64,000 nt of DNA from Hyphococcus sp. (GTDB taxonomy: Bacteria > Pseudomonadota > Alphaproteobacteria > Caulobacterales > Parvularculaceae). Positions within the stretch are counted from its first letter, which is position 1, and each line of letters opens with the position of its first letter. Location: contig JAJFGA010000028.1 of NCBI GenBank assembly GCA_021776375.1, forward strand, positions 40,578-104,577. The letters run 5' to 3'. Position numbers and translations under genes: made by a program. A model generated the notes under the pieces. The model was given only the letters and a program-made list of their open reading frames with translations, was not told the DNA's origin and made no database searches. Below, piece by piece: positions 7,415-15,118 of this stretch.

Positions 7415-9754
7415 ATGTTCAGCTTGTATAAAAGGCGCCCCACACGCAAACGATCGGTTCCATCGCGTATGCCCCGACCATTTTTATATATATTATGCTT
7501 CCTGGCGGCGGCGTTTCCAGTCATTGGCCTGCCAATCGTCGGTTCGCCAGGCGCCGCGATGGCCAAGTCAGGGTCTGGCAGCGAGGGCACGCCAGAAGAC
7601 GATATTGAGGGCGACATTGAAGATGATGTTGAAGAGAGTATCGAAGAGGAACTGGAAGACAGTGTCGAAACGGATATTGAGGATAGTGTTGAAGATGACG
7701 TCGAGGACAGCGTCGAAGACGATATAGAAGATAGTGTTGAAGATAACATTGAAGACAGTGTCGAAGACGATGTTGAGGATAGCGTCGAAGACAGCGTTGA
7801 AGACAGCGTTGAAGACGATGTTGAGGATAGTGTCGAAGATGACGTTGAAGACAGCGTTGAAGACGATGTTGAAGATAGTGTCGAAGATGACGTCGAGGAC
7901 AACGTTGAAGATGATGTTGAGGATAGTGTTGAAGACGGTGTCGAAGATCGAGTGGATAGCGAAGTCAGCGATAACATTGACACGAAGATCGAAGACAATA
8001 GCGGTTCGGGGAACGCGAGTGATCGTGATCTTGAAGATGAGATTGATGATAAGATCAGTTCGGAAGTCAGCGACCAAAGAGATGCCAGCGAAAGTTTAGG
8101 CGATATTTTTGATGAGGCTAAAGCTCTCGCGGAAGCGGAGCGTGACACTACGCGGATTGCAGCAGACGCAGAACGAGATGCGGCGCGGGCCGCAGCCAAA
8201 TTTGCCCGTGATGACGCATTGGCTGCGCCAAATGCTGATGTGGAGGCAATTGAAGCGGAATATGATTTGGCGAAAGAGGCCGCAGAGGAGGGTCGCGATG
8301 CTGCGCATGAATCGGCCGATGAAACCTTAGCGACCACATTATTATCAATTAGCGCCGAAGAGGAAATGCTTGAGGGCGACAATGAGGAATCGTCCGGTTC
8401 AGGATCTTCAAATTCAGACAGTAGCGACGATGACGATGAAGACCTGGAAGACGATTCCGGATCTGGATCATCTAATTCGGGCTCTGGTAATGACGATGAC
8501 GACGACGATGATGATGAAGAAAATTCCGGCTCCGACAATGGTGATGACGAGGGTGACGAAGACGAAGATGAGGGTGAAGATGAGGACAATTCGGAATCCA
8601 GATCTTCAAATTCGGGGTCCGGCAATAGCGGATCTTCTCAATCCCTAAACGACAGAATATTTTCTGTCGCCCTTGACGAAAGCGGCAATGAGATAGAACG
8701 CGGCGAATGGCTAATGCTGACGCCGTCAGATGCTTTAGAAGAGTTGAGAGCACAAGGGTTTTCTACAACAGAAATAGAAAAGTTGGATGGGCTTAATCTT
8801 GTACTCGCGCGCATAGAAGCTTCTGATCGTCACAGCCTTAAAGAAGCAGAGGCGATTGTTCAGGACACAGCATTAGGCGCTGAGGTCGACTATAATCATA
8901 TCTATTACAAACATCACTATACGCCGGGATCGAAACAAATCCGAAAAGGGCGTCATGGCGCAACGCCGACGGATTTATTTAAAATGCCGGAAGCTGACGG
9001 CGGTAAGGGGCGGTCAATTGGGATTATCGATACTAATGTTGATGTAACCCACGGAACGCTCAAAAATGCTCACATTCAGGTCGGAGATTTTGTGCCCTAT
9101 ACGCATGCGCGACCCGAAACCCATGGGACCACTATCGTATCTATCCTGGCCGGAGACAGTGACGCATATCAAGGCCTGTTGCCAAAGGCTGATATTTACG
9201 CTGCATCCGTGTTTTTCAATTCTCCAACAGGGGAAGAAGCGGCGACTACCATGAGTTTGGTTCGCGCACTTGATTGGATGACAAAAAACAATGTGCCTGT
9301 TGTTAATATGAGCCTTACGGGCCCGGAAAATGCGATTTTAAAAAGCGCAATCGATCATGCCTATGAAAAAGGAACAATTGTTGTCGCCGCTGTTGGCAAT
9401 GCCGGCCCAACGGCGCCGCCGCTATATCCGGCCGCCTACAGCAATGTCATCGCCGTCACCGCGATCACAAAGAAAATGAAGATATACCGTCTCGCCAACC
9501 GTGGTGAGCATGTGGATTTTGCAGCCCCTGGCGTAAACGTTCAGCATGCATTGGACCATGGTGAGTTTGCCGCATCCTCAGGCACATCCATCGCCGCGCC
9601 CTTTGTCAGCGCGCTATTGTCTCTTTACACTGATGAGAACGGGCATATCAGCGATATGCGACTTAATGACCTTACGGCGAATGCAGTTGACCTTGGCCGC
9701 AAAGGATTTGATCCCATTTATGGGAATGGCTTGATTAGACCGCTTGGCGATTAA
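7415..9754 (+). CDS. Exported subtilisin-family (S8) serine protease with acidic repeat region
   Basis: 779 residues. A basic N terminus and hydrophobic stretch (about 20-50) form a signal peptide; ATG 7469 is an alternative start that keeps it. Residues about 62-183 are tandem four-residue units of the type VEDD/VEDS/IEDD. About 220-310 is Ala/Glu/Asp-rich and probably helical. About 325-410 is Ser/Gly/Asp-rich, including a run of eight Asp. The C-terminal 370 residues are a subtilase: Asp539 in GIIDTNVDV, His570 in THGTTIVSIL, oxyanion Asn in VAAVGNAGPT, and Ser725 in SSGTSIAAPFVSALL. The triad is complete, so activity is expected. It is divergent from the sigma operon under a matching promoter. 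Substrate and final location are unknown. The repeats may bind metal or act as a spacer. Confidence 0.92.
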   Translation: MFSLYKRRPTRKRSVPSRMPRPFLYILCFLAAAFPVIGLPIVGSPGAAMAKSGSGSEGTPEDDIEGDIEDDVEESIEEELEDSVETDIEDSVEDDVEDSVEDDIEDSVEDNIEDSVEDDVEDSVEDSVEDSVEDDVEDSVEDDVEDSVEDDVEDSVEDDVEDNVEDDVEDSVEDGVEDRVDSEVSDNIDTKIEDNSGSGNASDRDLEDEIDDKISSEVSDQRDASESLGDIFDEAKALAEAERDTTRIAADAERDAARAAAKFARDDALAAPNADVEAIEAEYDLAKEAAEEGRDAAHESADETLATTLLSISAEEEMLEGDNEESSGSGSSNSDSSDDDDEDLEDDSGSGSSNSGSGNDDDDDDDDEENSGSDNGDDEGDEDEDEGEDEDNSESRSSNSGSGNSGSSQSLNDRIFSVALDESGNEIERGEWLMLTPSDALEELRAQGFSTTEIEKLDGLNLVLARIEASDRHSLKEAEAIVQDTALGAEVDYNHIYYKHHYTPGSKQIRKGRHGATPTDLFKMPEADGGKGRSIGIIDTNVDVTHGTLKNAHIQVGDFVPYTHARPETHGTTIVSILAGDSDAYQGLLPKADIYAASVFFNSPTGEEAATTMSLVRALDWMTKNNVPVVNMSLTGPENAILKSAIDHAYEKGTIVVAAVGNAGPTAPPLYPAAYSNVIAVTAITKKMKIYRLANRGEHVDFAAPGVNVQHALDHGEFAASSGTSIAAPFVSALLSLYTDENGHISDMRLNDLTANAVDLGRKGFDPIYGNGLIRPLGD
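7600..7965 (+). repeat. In-frame tandem repeats encoding VED-x units
   Basis: About 30 degenerate 12-base units (often paired as 24-base units such as gtcgaagatgacgttgaaga) encode Val/Ile-Glu-Asp-(Asp/Ser/Asn). All stay in the reading frame of the subtilase. Codon choices vary between units (gtc/gtt, gaa/gag, gat/gac), so the protein pattern is more uniform than the DNA. The repeat creates long false open frames on the opposite strand and in the other forward frame. Unit number may vary between strains. Confidence 0.9.
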
Positions 9755-9910
9755 ATCGCCAGTGTTTGTCATGGTTTGACGGCATCCATTAACGACCCAA
9801 ATATTTTTCTGGAAATCCGAAGACGGATTGCAGCCGCGTTCTCCGGCTACTGCAATTTACGTTTTGTTTACTACACGCAAAAAAAACTCATCAAATAAAA
9901 AGCTTCTTTG

Positions 9911-9937
9911 GGGAATATATCGCGTCCTTGAGCCGTC
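9911..9937 (+). promoter_or_regulatory. ECF promoter for the Ala/Glu-repeat protein and barrel operon
   Basis: GGGAAT, 16 bases, CCGTC: the third copy of the element found between the sigma and subtilase genes, with one change (A to C) before CGTC. Predicted start of transcription near 9946 gives a leader of about 26 bases, with the ribosome-binding site GGAGA at 9961-9965 and the ATG at 9972. The exact spacing match and sensible position make chance unlikely. Confidence 0.72.
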
Positions 9938-9971
9938 ACTATCAAGAACCGCCCACCACAGGAGAATTTGT

Positions 9972-10940
9972 ATGGGTACCGCGAAAATATATGCTTCTGC
10001 TTTCGCCATTGCGGCTGTCCTAGGCTGGTCTGGCCTGGCAAATGCCGCCCCGGCCAATACGGCATCGGGCGCGACCGGCCTCCAGCTAGCTATGTTGCTT
10101 CAATCGAGCGCAGACCCAAGCGACGATGACATCGACGCCGATGGCCTCAAGCGTCGTGGCGACGGAACTATTGATGATGATCAGCCGGGCCAAGATGATG
10201 TAGACGATGACATTGGTCCCGATGGCCTTAAGCGCCGCGGTGACGGCACTATTGATGACGACCAACCAGGTTCAGATGACGACACAGCAGATGCAGATGA
10301 CGATGATGATCGTCGCGGCCGAGGCAGAGGTCGTCGCGGCGATTCGTTAGATGACGACGATGGAGAGCGCCGCGGCCGTGGACGCGGAAGAGGCCGGGGC
10401 CGCGGTCACGACGGCGATGATGCTGCCCGCGATGAAGCTCGCGAAGCAGAACGCGCCGCAAAGGATGCTGAAAAAGCTGCACGACGTGAGGCCAAGCAGG
10501 CTGAAAAAGAAGCCCGCAAAGAAGCGCGAGAAGCTGAAAAAGAGGCAAAGGAAGCCGCTGAAGAAGCTGAAGAAGCCGCCAAAGAGGCCGCTGAAGAAGC
10601 TGAAGAAGCTGCCGAGGAAGCCGCTGAAGAAGCTGAAGAGGCTGCCAAGGAAGCCGCCGAAGAAGCTGAAGAAGCGGCCAAGGAAGCCGCCGAAGAAGCT
10701 GAAGAAGCCGCCAAAGAGGCCGCTGATGAAGCCAAAGAAGCGGCCAAGGAAGCTGCGGATGAAGCTGAAGAAGCCGCCAAGGAAGCCGCTGATGAAGCCA
10801 AAGAAGCAGCTAAAGAAGCTGCTGACGAAGCTGAAGAAGAAGCAAGAGAGGCCGCCGAGGAAGAAGCAAAAGAAGAAGCTGAGGATGATGCTGAAGATGA
10901 GGTTGAAGACGAGGCTGAAGACAATAGCGGCAAAGGGTAA
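9972..10940 (+). CDS. Secreted Asp-rich and Ala/Glu hendecad-repeat protein
   Basis: 322 residues, function not recognised. Signal peptide about 1-26 (ending ANAAP). Residues 57-73 and 84-100 are exact copies of DGLKRRGDGTIDDDQPG. Then come Asp runs, Arg/Gly repeats (about 114-146), a charged helix (about 150-197), nine 11-residue repeats of the type EAEEAAKEAAE (198-296), and an acidic tail ending EDNSGKG. Hendecad repeats of Ala/Glu/Lys form long, often right-handed helices or coiled coils. The ATG at 9972 has GGAGA upstream; longer in-frame starts lack a signal peptide. It is followed by the barrel gene and driven by an ECF promoter copy. The Ala/Glu/Arg helix resembles residues about 220-300 of the subtilase. 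Confidence 0.85.
   Translation: MGTAKIYASAFAIAAVLGWSGLANAAPANTASGATGLQLAMLLQSSADPSDDDIDADGLKRRGDGTIDDDQPGQDDVDDDIGPDGLKRRGDGTIDDDQPGSDDDTADADDDDDRRGRGRGRRGDSLDDDDGERRGRGRGRGRGRGHDGDDAARDEAREAERAAKDAEKAARREAKQAEKEARKEAREAEKEAKEAAEEAEEAAKEAAEEAEEAAEEAAEEAEEAAKEAAEEAEEAAKEAAEEAEEAAKEAADEAKEAAKEAADEAEEAAKEAADEAKEAAKEAADEAEEEAREAAEEEAKEEAEDDAEDEVEDEAEDNSGKG
10563..10859 (+). repeat. Nine tandem 33-base repeats (11-residue units)
   Basis: Nine in-frame 33-base units encode EAEEAAKEAAE and close variants; later units alternate EAKEAAKEAAD with EAEEAAKEAAD. The alternation of two unit types suggests that a 66-base pair of units was duplicated. The repeat is coding, not a CRISPR or an intergenic array, and it produces long shadow frames on both strands. 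Confidence 0.9.
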
Positions 10941-10949
10941 TCAGCAATG

Positions 10950-10979
10950 TGCGCGCGGCGAGACACTCCTCGTCGCGCA
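10950..10979. promoter_or_regulatory. Intergenic hairpin between repeat-protein and barrel genes
   Basis: TGCGCGCGGCGAG and CTCGTCGCGCA form a nearly perfect GC-rich stem around ACACTC. No T-tract follows, so it is not a normal terminator. It may stabilise the upstream mRNA or lower barrel expression relative to the repeat protein. No separate promoter is seen before 11029, which supports co-transcription. Confidence 0.45.
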
Positions 10980-11028
10980 TCATGCTATTCGTTCAAAAAT
11001 TTCAATCTCGAAAAATGAGGTCTAAACC

Positions 11029-11964
11029 ATGAAAGATACGTTCAAAACCAGTCTGATTTACATCGCTTTATTGTCGAGTGTTTCAGCGCAAGCGTTTGCC
11101 CAGTCTGAGGGTACTAAAAAACGTGCAGACTCGCCATTCAGCGTTGAACTTAGCGTTGGCGCTGAATATGACGACAACATTTCTGTCAATGAAATTGATA
11201 GCAGCACTGGCGCAGATGATTTCTCCGCCGTTATTGATGCAGACCTCGAATATGAAACTGAACTCGGCGAAGACACCGAGCTAAACGTCAGTTACAGTTT
11301 TTCACAAAGTCTGCATGATGAATTTACGGCCTTCGATATCCAGTCGCATTTTGCCTCTGTTGGGCTATCGCATGATTTTGGTGAATTCGATTTCGGTGGC
11401 GCGTACAGGTTTATTTATACGCGGCTTGGCGGTGCGGGCTTTTTGCAGATGCAACAGTTTTCGCCATATGCTTCAAGATTTTTCGGCAAGAAAGTTTTTG
11501 TTCGCGCTGATTATACATACACAGACAAGGATTTTGAAAACAGAGTAGACCGCGATTCAACCATTCATGCGGGCGGCGCCGATGTTTACTTCTTTGTGGA
11601 TGGCGTGAACACATATTTTGTTGTTGGTTATAAATATGAAGATGAGGACGCCACGGACCCAGAGTTCGATTTCCAATCCCACAACATTAAAGCACGCATA
11701 TCAAAACGTTTTCCTATGGGTAAACGTAAGGCAAAATTGAAACTGGGGTGGCGTTATGAGTCACGTGACTACGCATCCATAACACCGTCCATCGGCGTGA
11801 TTAGAGACGATAGCCGTCACCGGTTTCAGGCAGAACTGGAAATTCCTGTGACGGACCACGTATATACCGCAGTGGAATATGAATATTCCGACTTTACGTC
11901 AAACCTCGCATCGGCCGACTATACGCAAAACCTGGCCGCTGCCAGATTGGGCGTAAGATTCTAA
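11029..11964 (+). CDS. Outer-membrane beta-barrel protein
   Basis: 311 residues with signal peptide about 1-25 (ending AFAQ). The remainder is alternating amphipathic strands rich in Tyr, Phe, Asp and Glu (for example LNVSYSFSQSL, VFVRADYTYTDKDF, HVYTAVEYEYSDF). It ends in AARLGVRF; a terminal Phe is the usual BAM recognition signal. This supports a barrel of roughly a dozen or more strands in the outer membrane. It is the last gene of the ECF-controlled operon and is followed by a strong terminator. Whether it exports, anchors or binds the neighbouring acidic proteins is inference only. Confidence 0.85.
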   Translation: MKDTFKTSLIYIALLSSVSAQAFAQSEGTKKRADSPFSVELSVGAEYDDNISVNEIDSSTGADDFSAVIDADLEYETELGEDTELNVSYSFSQSLHDEFTAFDIQSHFASVGLSHDFGEFDFGGAYRFIYTRLGGAGFLQMQQFSPYASRFFGKKVFVRADYTYTDKDFENRVDRDSTIHAGGADVYFFVDGVNTYFVVGYKYEDEDATDPEFDFQSHNIKARISKRFPMGKRKAKLKLGWRYESRDYASITPSIGVIRDDSRHRFQAELEIPVTDHVYTAVEYEYSDFTSNLASADYTQNLAAARLGVRF

Positions 11965-12050
11965 AGACACTGGCTATTGGCAGACGTTCGGATGGTTGCG
12001 AACGAAATTGCCAGGTCGACTTAGACCTCAGCCTGACATTGCTCGCAGCC

Positions 12051-12086
12051 GACCCGCCCGCTTTTTCAAAGCGGGCGGGTCTTTTT
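12051..12086 (+). terminator. Rho-independent terminator of the repeat-protein/barrel operon
   Basis: A 14-base perfect stem (GACCCGCCCGCTTT with AAAGCGGGCGGGTC) closes a 3-base loop and is followed by TTTTTATAT. It lies 87 bases after the barrel stop codon and clearly ends the operon. Confidence 0.95.
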
Positions 12087-12542
12087 ATATTGTCCCTTAT
12101 AAATCTTACAAAACTTCGTGATGTATGAGAAGGTTGACGCGCTGCCCATCATGGGCATCGCGGCCGATTCGGCGGCGTTCAATGAGTGGTAAGGCTGTGG
12201 CGAAAAGAGCTTGCATCTTCAAAGGCCATATAAGGTCGAGGATATCCAGATAGGTCCATCGAAGTAACTGGCTATGAAGGCTAAAGAGATCTGATATGTT
12301 CTACACGGATAATCAGGCGCCTAAGGGCGCTGCTCCCCAATTCAACATGGATCACTTAGGGTGTAGGTTTGGCGTGGAATGTTTGTTTCAAGAAATTAGC
12401 TATCTTATTTCAATGGGTTAGGCGCGTCTCTGTAACCGCCTATGCGCACTATTTTCAAGCTGACGCACTGGCGATCAAGGCCCCTTTGCGCTCTTGATAG
12501 CAACCGCATATGCTGCACGGGTTGCAAAAAATGAGGGGTGAC
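12087..12542. other. Intergenic gap, possible gene remnant
   Basis: About 450 bases with no convincing gene. A frame from 12121 (MYEKVDALPIMGIAADSAAF) stops after 24 codons and continues past the TAA with protein-like sequence (KSLHLQRPYKVEDIQIGPSK) to a second stop near 12268. It could be the decayed 3' end of a gene, but the family was not recognised. A 41-codon frame at 12297 has no support. The AT-rich block ends around here. Confidence 0.3.
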
Positions 12543-13202
12543 ATGCGGGCTATCCATCTATTTGTCCGGCTGACAATTTACTATGTTGCCATTTCCGCGA
12601 CGGTTTTTGCCATCGTGACGGCCTATCCAGCTTTGCAGGAATTTCTGCCGATCGGCGGAGCCGAGACGCTGTTGAGCGGGTCTGGAGACGATCCGTTTGA
12701 AGCGATCGAGATCGGCGCCACGCGGATTTCAAATCTTGGCGATAGTATTGTTTGGATGGTGATCGCTGTCGGCGGCGCCATTCTGACAATTTTGCCGGTG
12801 AGCTGGACTTATATGGCGATCCGTGCGCGTAGCGAGTACGATCAGTCGCTGGTGGAGACAATCATTATATTGCCGATCGCTGTAACCAGTATCGTTGTTA
12901 TTGTTCATAACTCTCTCGCGCTTGCGTTCAGTCTGGCGGGAATAGTCGGCGGCGTCAGATTCCGCAATACGCTGAAAAGTTCTGGCGACGCGCTATATAT
13001 TTTGCTGGCGATAGGCATTGGGCTATCGGCCGGTATTGGCGCGATGGAAATCGCCGTCGTCATGTCCGTGGCGTTCAACTATTGTTTTTTGGTGCTTTGG
13101 ATCACTGATTTCGGCGCGCAAAAGGGCGCTCATCGATATATGCGCCGGACCTATAAGAAACAGCAAGGCGGTGCGACGCAAGCAGCGGATGCGCCAGAAT
13201 GA
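12543..13202 (+). CDS. DUF4956 domain membrane protein
   Basis: 219 residues from ATG 12543, chosen because AGGGG lies at the right distance; ATGs at 12510 and 12531 are possible. Several membrane helices are visible (about 7-25, 65-90, 105-160, 165-185). The DUF4956 signature is at about 135-155: LALAFSLAGIVGGVRFRNTL followed by KSSGDALYILLAIGIGLSAG. In other bacteria DUF4956 genes travel with CotH-like and VTC-domain (polyphosphate polymerase) genes. A CotH-like gene is present here at 14061, but no VTC gene is seen. The stop overlaps the next start by 4 bases (ATGA). Confidence 0.88.
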   Translation: MRAIHLFVRLTIYYVAISATVFAIVTAYPALQEFLPIGGAETLLSGSGDDPFEAIEIGATRISNLGDSIVWMVIAVGGAILTILPVSWTYMAIRARSEYDQSLVETIIILPIAVTSIVVIVHNSLALAFSLAGIVGGVRFRNTLKSSGDALYILLAIGIGLSAGIGAMEIAVVMSVAFNYCFLVLWITDFGAQKGAHRYMRRTYKKQQGGATQAADAPE

Positions 13203-14035
13203 ACCGCTTCTTTAGCGCCATCATTTTTATAGGTTGCTTGATCTCTACGGCGCTAGGGCAGGGGGGTGAGGGTAATTTTTCAATGACTGGTCCGCCTATG
13301 CAAGCGCCGCTGGCTAAAGGGTTGGTGGAGATTTCCGGTCTTGCGGCGGCGTCAAAAAATAGCGTTTATGCGCATAATGACGAACACGGCATTGTCTATG
13401 AGCTGGCTGTGGCCGACGGCAAGGTTTTGTCGGCTTTTGCGCTTGGCGATCCGACGGTTAAAGCTGATTTTGAGGGGGTCGCCACCCTCGACGATCGCAT
13501 TTATTTGCTGACCTCAACCGGGTTGATTTATGAAGCGCCGAAAGGCGCTAACCGGGAGCGCGTCAAGTACAATGTTTTCGATACTGGTGTTGGAATGTTT
13601 TGCGAAGCGGAAGGGTTGGCTAAAGCGTCCGCTGAAGGTGAGTTTTTGGTTTTGTGCAAGAAGGCGTATGTTTCGGCGCTAGAAGGCCGCCTGATCGTCT
13701 TTCGGTGGAGCGTGTCGGAACGCCGTGTGGTTACGAAGCCATGGGTCAATATTTTGTACACGGACCTCTTGCCCAACAAATTAGCGCAGCAGTTTCAGCC
13801 TTCCGCCATCGAATGGGATGCTGCGCGACAATTGATGATTATTTTGTCTGCACGCAGCAAGCACTTAATTGCTGTAAATAAAAGCGGGCGCACCGCCTAT
13901 GCAAAAGCGCTTACAGCCAAACATCATGCGCAGTCGGAGGGGGTGACGTTGTTGACGTCGGGCGAGCTTGTGATCGCCGATGAGGGCGCGCGGCGCGGTC
14001 CCGGAAAGCTTTCGGTTTATCAAACGCCGCGTTAG
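13199..14035 (+). CDS. Secreted SdiA-regulated (YjiK-like) beta-propeller protein
   Basis: 278 residues, signal peptide about 1-20 (STALGQ). Repeated propeller-like motifs match the SdiA-regulated/YjiK family: VEISGLAAAS, DFEGVATLDDRIYLLTSTGL, CEAEGLA, QFQPSAIEWD, and QSEGVTLLTSGELVIADEG. These are typical metal-coordinating blade edges. It probably acts in the periplasm or outside the cell. It starts inside the last codons of the DUF4956 gene (ATGA overlap), so the two are co-translated and likely work together. Exact function unknown. Confidence 0.8.
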   Translation: MNRFFSAIIFIGCLISTALGQGGEGNFSMTGPPMQAPLAKGLVEISGLAAASKNSVYAHNDEHGIVYELAVADGKVLSAFALGDPTVKADFEGVATLDDRIYLLTSTGLIYEAPKGANRERVKYNVFDTGVGMFCEAEGLAKASAEGEFLVLCKKAYVSALEGRLIVFRWSVSERRVVTKPWVNILYTDLLPNKLAQQFQPSAIEWDAARQLMIILSARSKHLIAVNKSGRTAYAKALTAKHHAQSEGVTLLTSGELVIADEGARRGPGKLSVYQTPR

Positions 14036-14060
14036 GCGGATCCCCGCCCTATGTAAGGCC

Positions 14061-15116
14061 CTAGCCTCGACAAATAGAAAAAAGCCGCCGTTCCATTTTT
14101 TCCGGATTGGTGATCACGTCAAAGAAAGTGTCGAGATATTTCGATGCCGAGGCTCTTTTCTTCTTACTAAGCCCAGGGGTTTTGGCGATTGCTTGGTACA
14201 GCGCGTCATGGCTTTGATTAAAATGAATTGCCGCTTCGCGCACCGCGTTGTTGTGCGTGCAAAAGCCGCGATAGCGCCGGGTTTTGATGCTGCGTATCGA
14301 AATACCCTCTGGCGGTACGGCGTATGGCGCATCGACAAGGCCGGAATAGTCAAAATCATAAGGCAGGGGCACAATGCCGCTGCTCGCGTCGTGGGTAGGG
14401 CTGAGGAGCTTAGTGTTGTGGCAGCAGTCCTTGCCTGCAACCGCGTCATGCATGGCCCAATCAAGATTGCCGATCATGTATTGAAACAGCGCGTAGTGCG
14501 CGGCAGCTTGCGGATCAAGTTGCGACAACCTGGCGTCGGCGACGTCGAGTTCTTTCAGTTTGTTTCGCTTGGCCGTATCGTCAGCGTCTTCAATAAAAAA
14601 CCCGTAACGTGTGGTGACTGTTTTGCCATTTTTTGAGTCGATATAATCGATTTCGGCGAGTCGGACCTTAAGGCTAATGGGTGTTATGGCGTTAAATAAT
14701 TTGTATGCTGTGTATTCGAGAAGGTAATATTGCTGATAGCTTTTTGGAGATCGGCAATGGGTGACCAGTTTTAAGCGTTTTTGCCCATCAAAGAGCGAGC
14801 CGTCGACGGGTTTTTCACCAAACGCCACACGCAGCGGTGCGAAGGCGCAGGTGTTTTTGTCACGTCGCGATTTGCCGCGGGCGGACAGCTCTATGACATG
14901 GCGTTCAGGCGTATCGCCATCTAGGTAGAGTGTGGCGGGATACGGATCTGTTGATCTGTCTGAGCTGCTTTTGATTTTTGAAAATGGCGCTTCTAGTCGA
15001 ATTTTTAAAATAGAATCGCTACGAAAAAGGGGCTTTGCATTTTTTGCCAGCAATGGCGAAAGCATCGCCGCCAGACATGCGCTAATAATTGCAGCACTTT
15101 TGAATAATGTGACCAT
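14061..15116 (-). CDS. Secreted CotH-kinase-like protein
   Basis: 351 residues with signal peptide about 1-24. The middle and C-terminal parts resemble CotH-type atypical kinases: YALFQYMIGNLDWAMHDAVAG, then HNTKLL, then PLPYDFDYSGLVDAPYA, corresponding to the GNxD and the metal-binding DxD region. Four or more cysteines suggest disulfides outside the cytoplasm. It is convergent with the DUF4956/YjiK-like pair and follows the phosphatase gene on the same strand (2 bases apart). CotH, DUF4956 and VTC genes are commonly clustered, so the grouping is meaningful. The CotH call rests on motif likeness only. Confidence 0.6.
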   Translation of the reverse strand: MVTLFKSAAIISACLAAMLSPLLAKNAKPLFRSDSILKIRLEAPFSKIKSSSDRSTDPYPATLYLDGDTPERHVIELSARGKSRRDKNTCAFAPLRVAFGEKPVDGSLFDGQKRLKLVTHCRSPKSYQQYYLLEYTAYKLFNAITPISLKVRLAEIDYIDSKNGKTVTTRYGFFIEDADDTAKRNKLKELDVADARLSQLDPQAAAHYALFQYMIGNLDWAMHDAVAGKDCCHNTKLLSPTHDASSGIVPLPYDFDYSGLVDAPYAVPPEGISIRSIKTRRYRGFCTHNNAVREAAIHFNQSHDALYQAIAKTPGLSKKKRASASKYLDTFFDVITNPEKMERRLFSICRG

Positions 15117-15118
15117 GA

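Noticed and set aside
7600..7965. Regular repeats that might suggest a CRISPR array
   Set aside because: There are no spacers of constant length, units are 12 or 24 bases and all lie in one coding frame. No cas genes are present.
7399..8625. Long Ser-rich frame on the minus strand and further frames inside the subtilase repeat
   Set aside because: These are shadows of the in-frame acidic repeat. Gaa/gat-rich codons read as ttc/atc or tca/tcg on the other strand. No ribosome-binding site, signal or domain supports them.
10406..10966. Minus-strand Ser/Ala-rich frame and a Lys/Pro-rich plus frame over the hendecad repeat
   Set aside because: Both are repeat shadows; only the frame with signal peptide, ribosome-binding site and ECF promoter is kept.
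3115..12510. Integrated element with attL/attR at tRNA-Thr
   Set aside because: No copy of the tRNA 3' end (for example TTCGAGTCACCT) was found up to 16 kb, and no integrase gene is present. Only the compositional block is reported.
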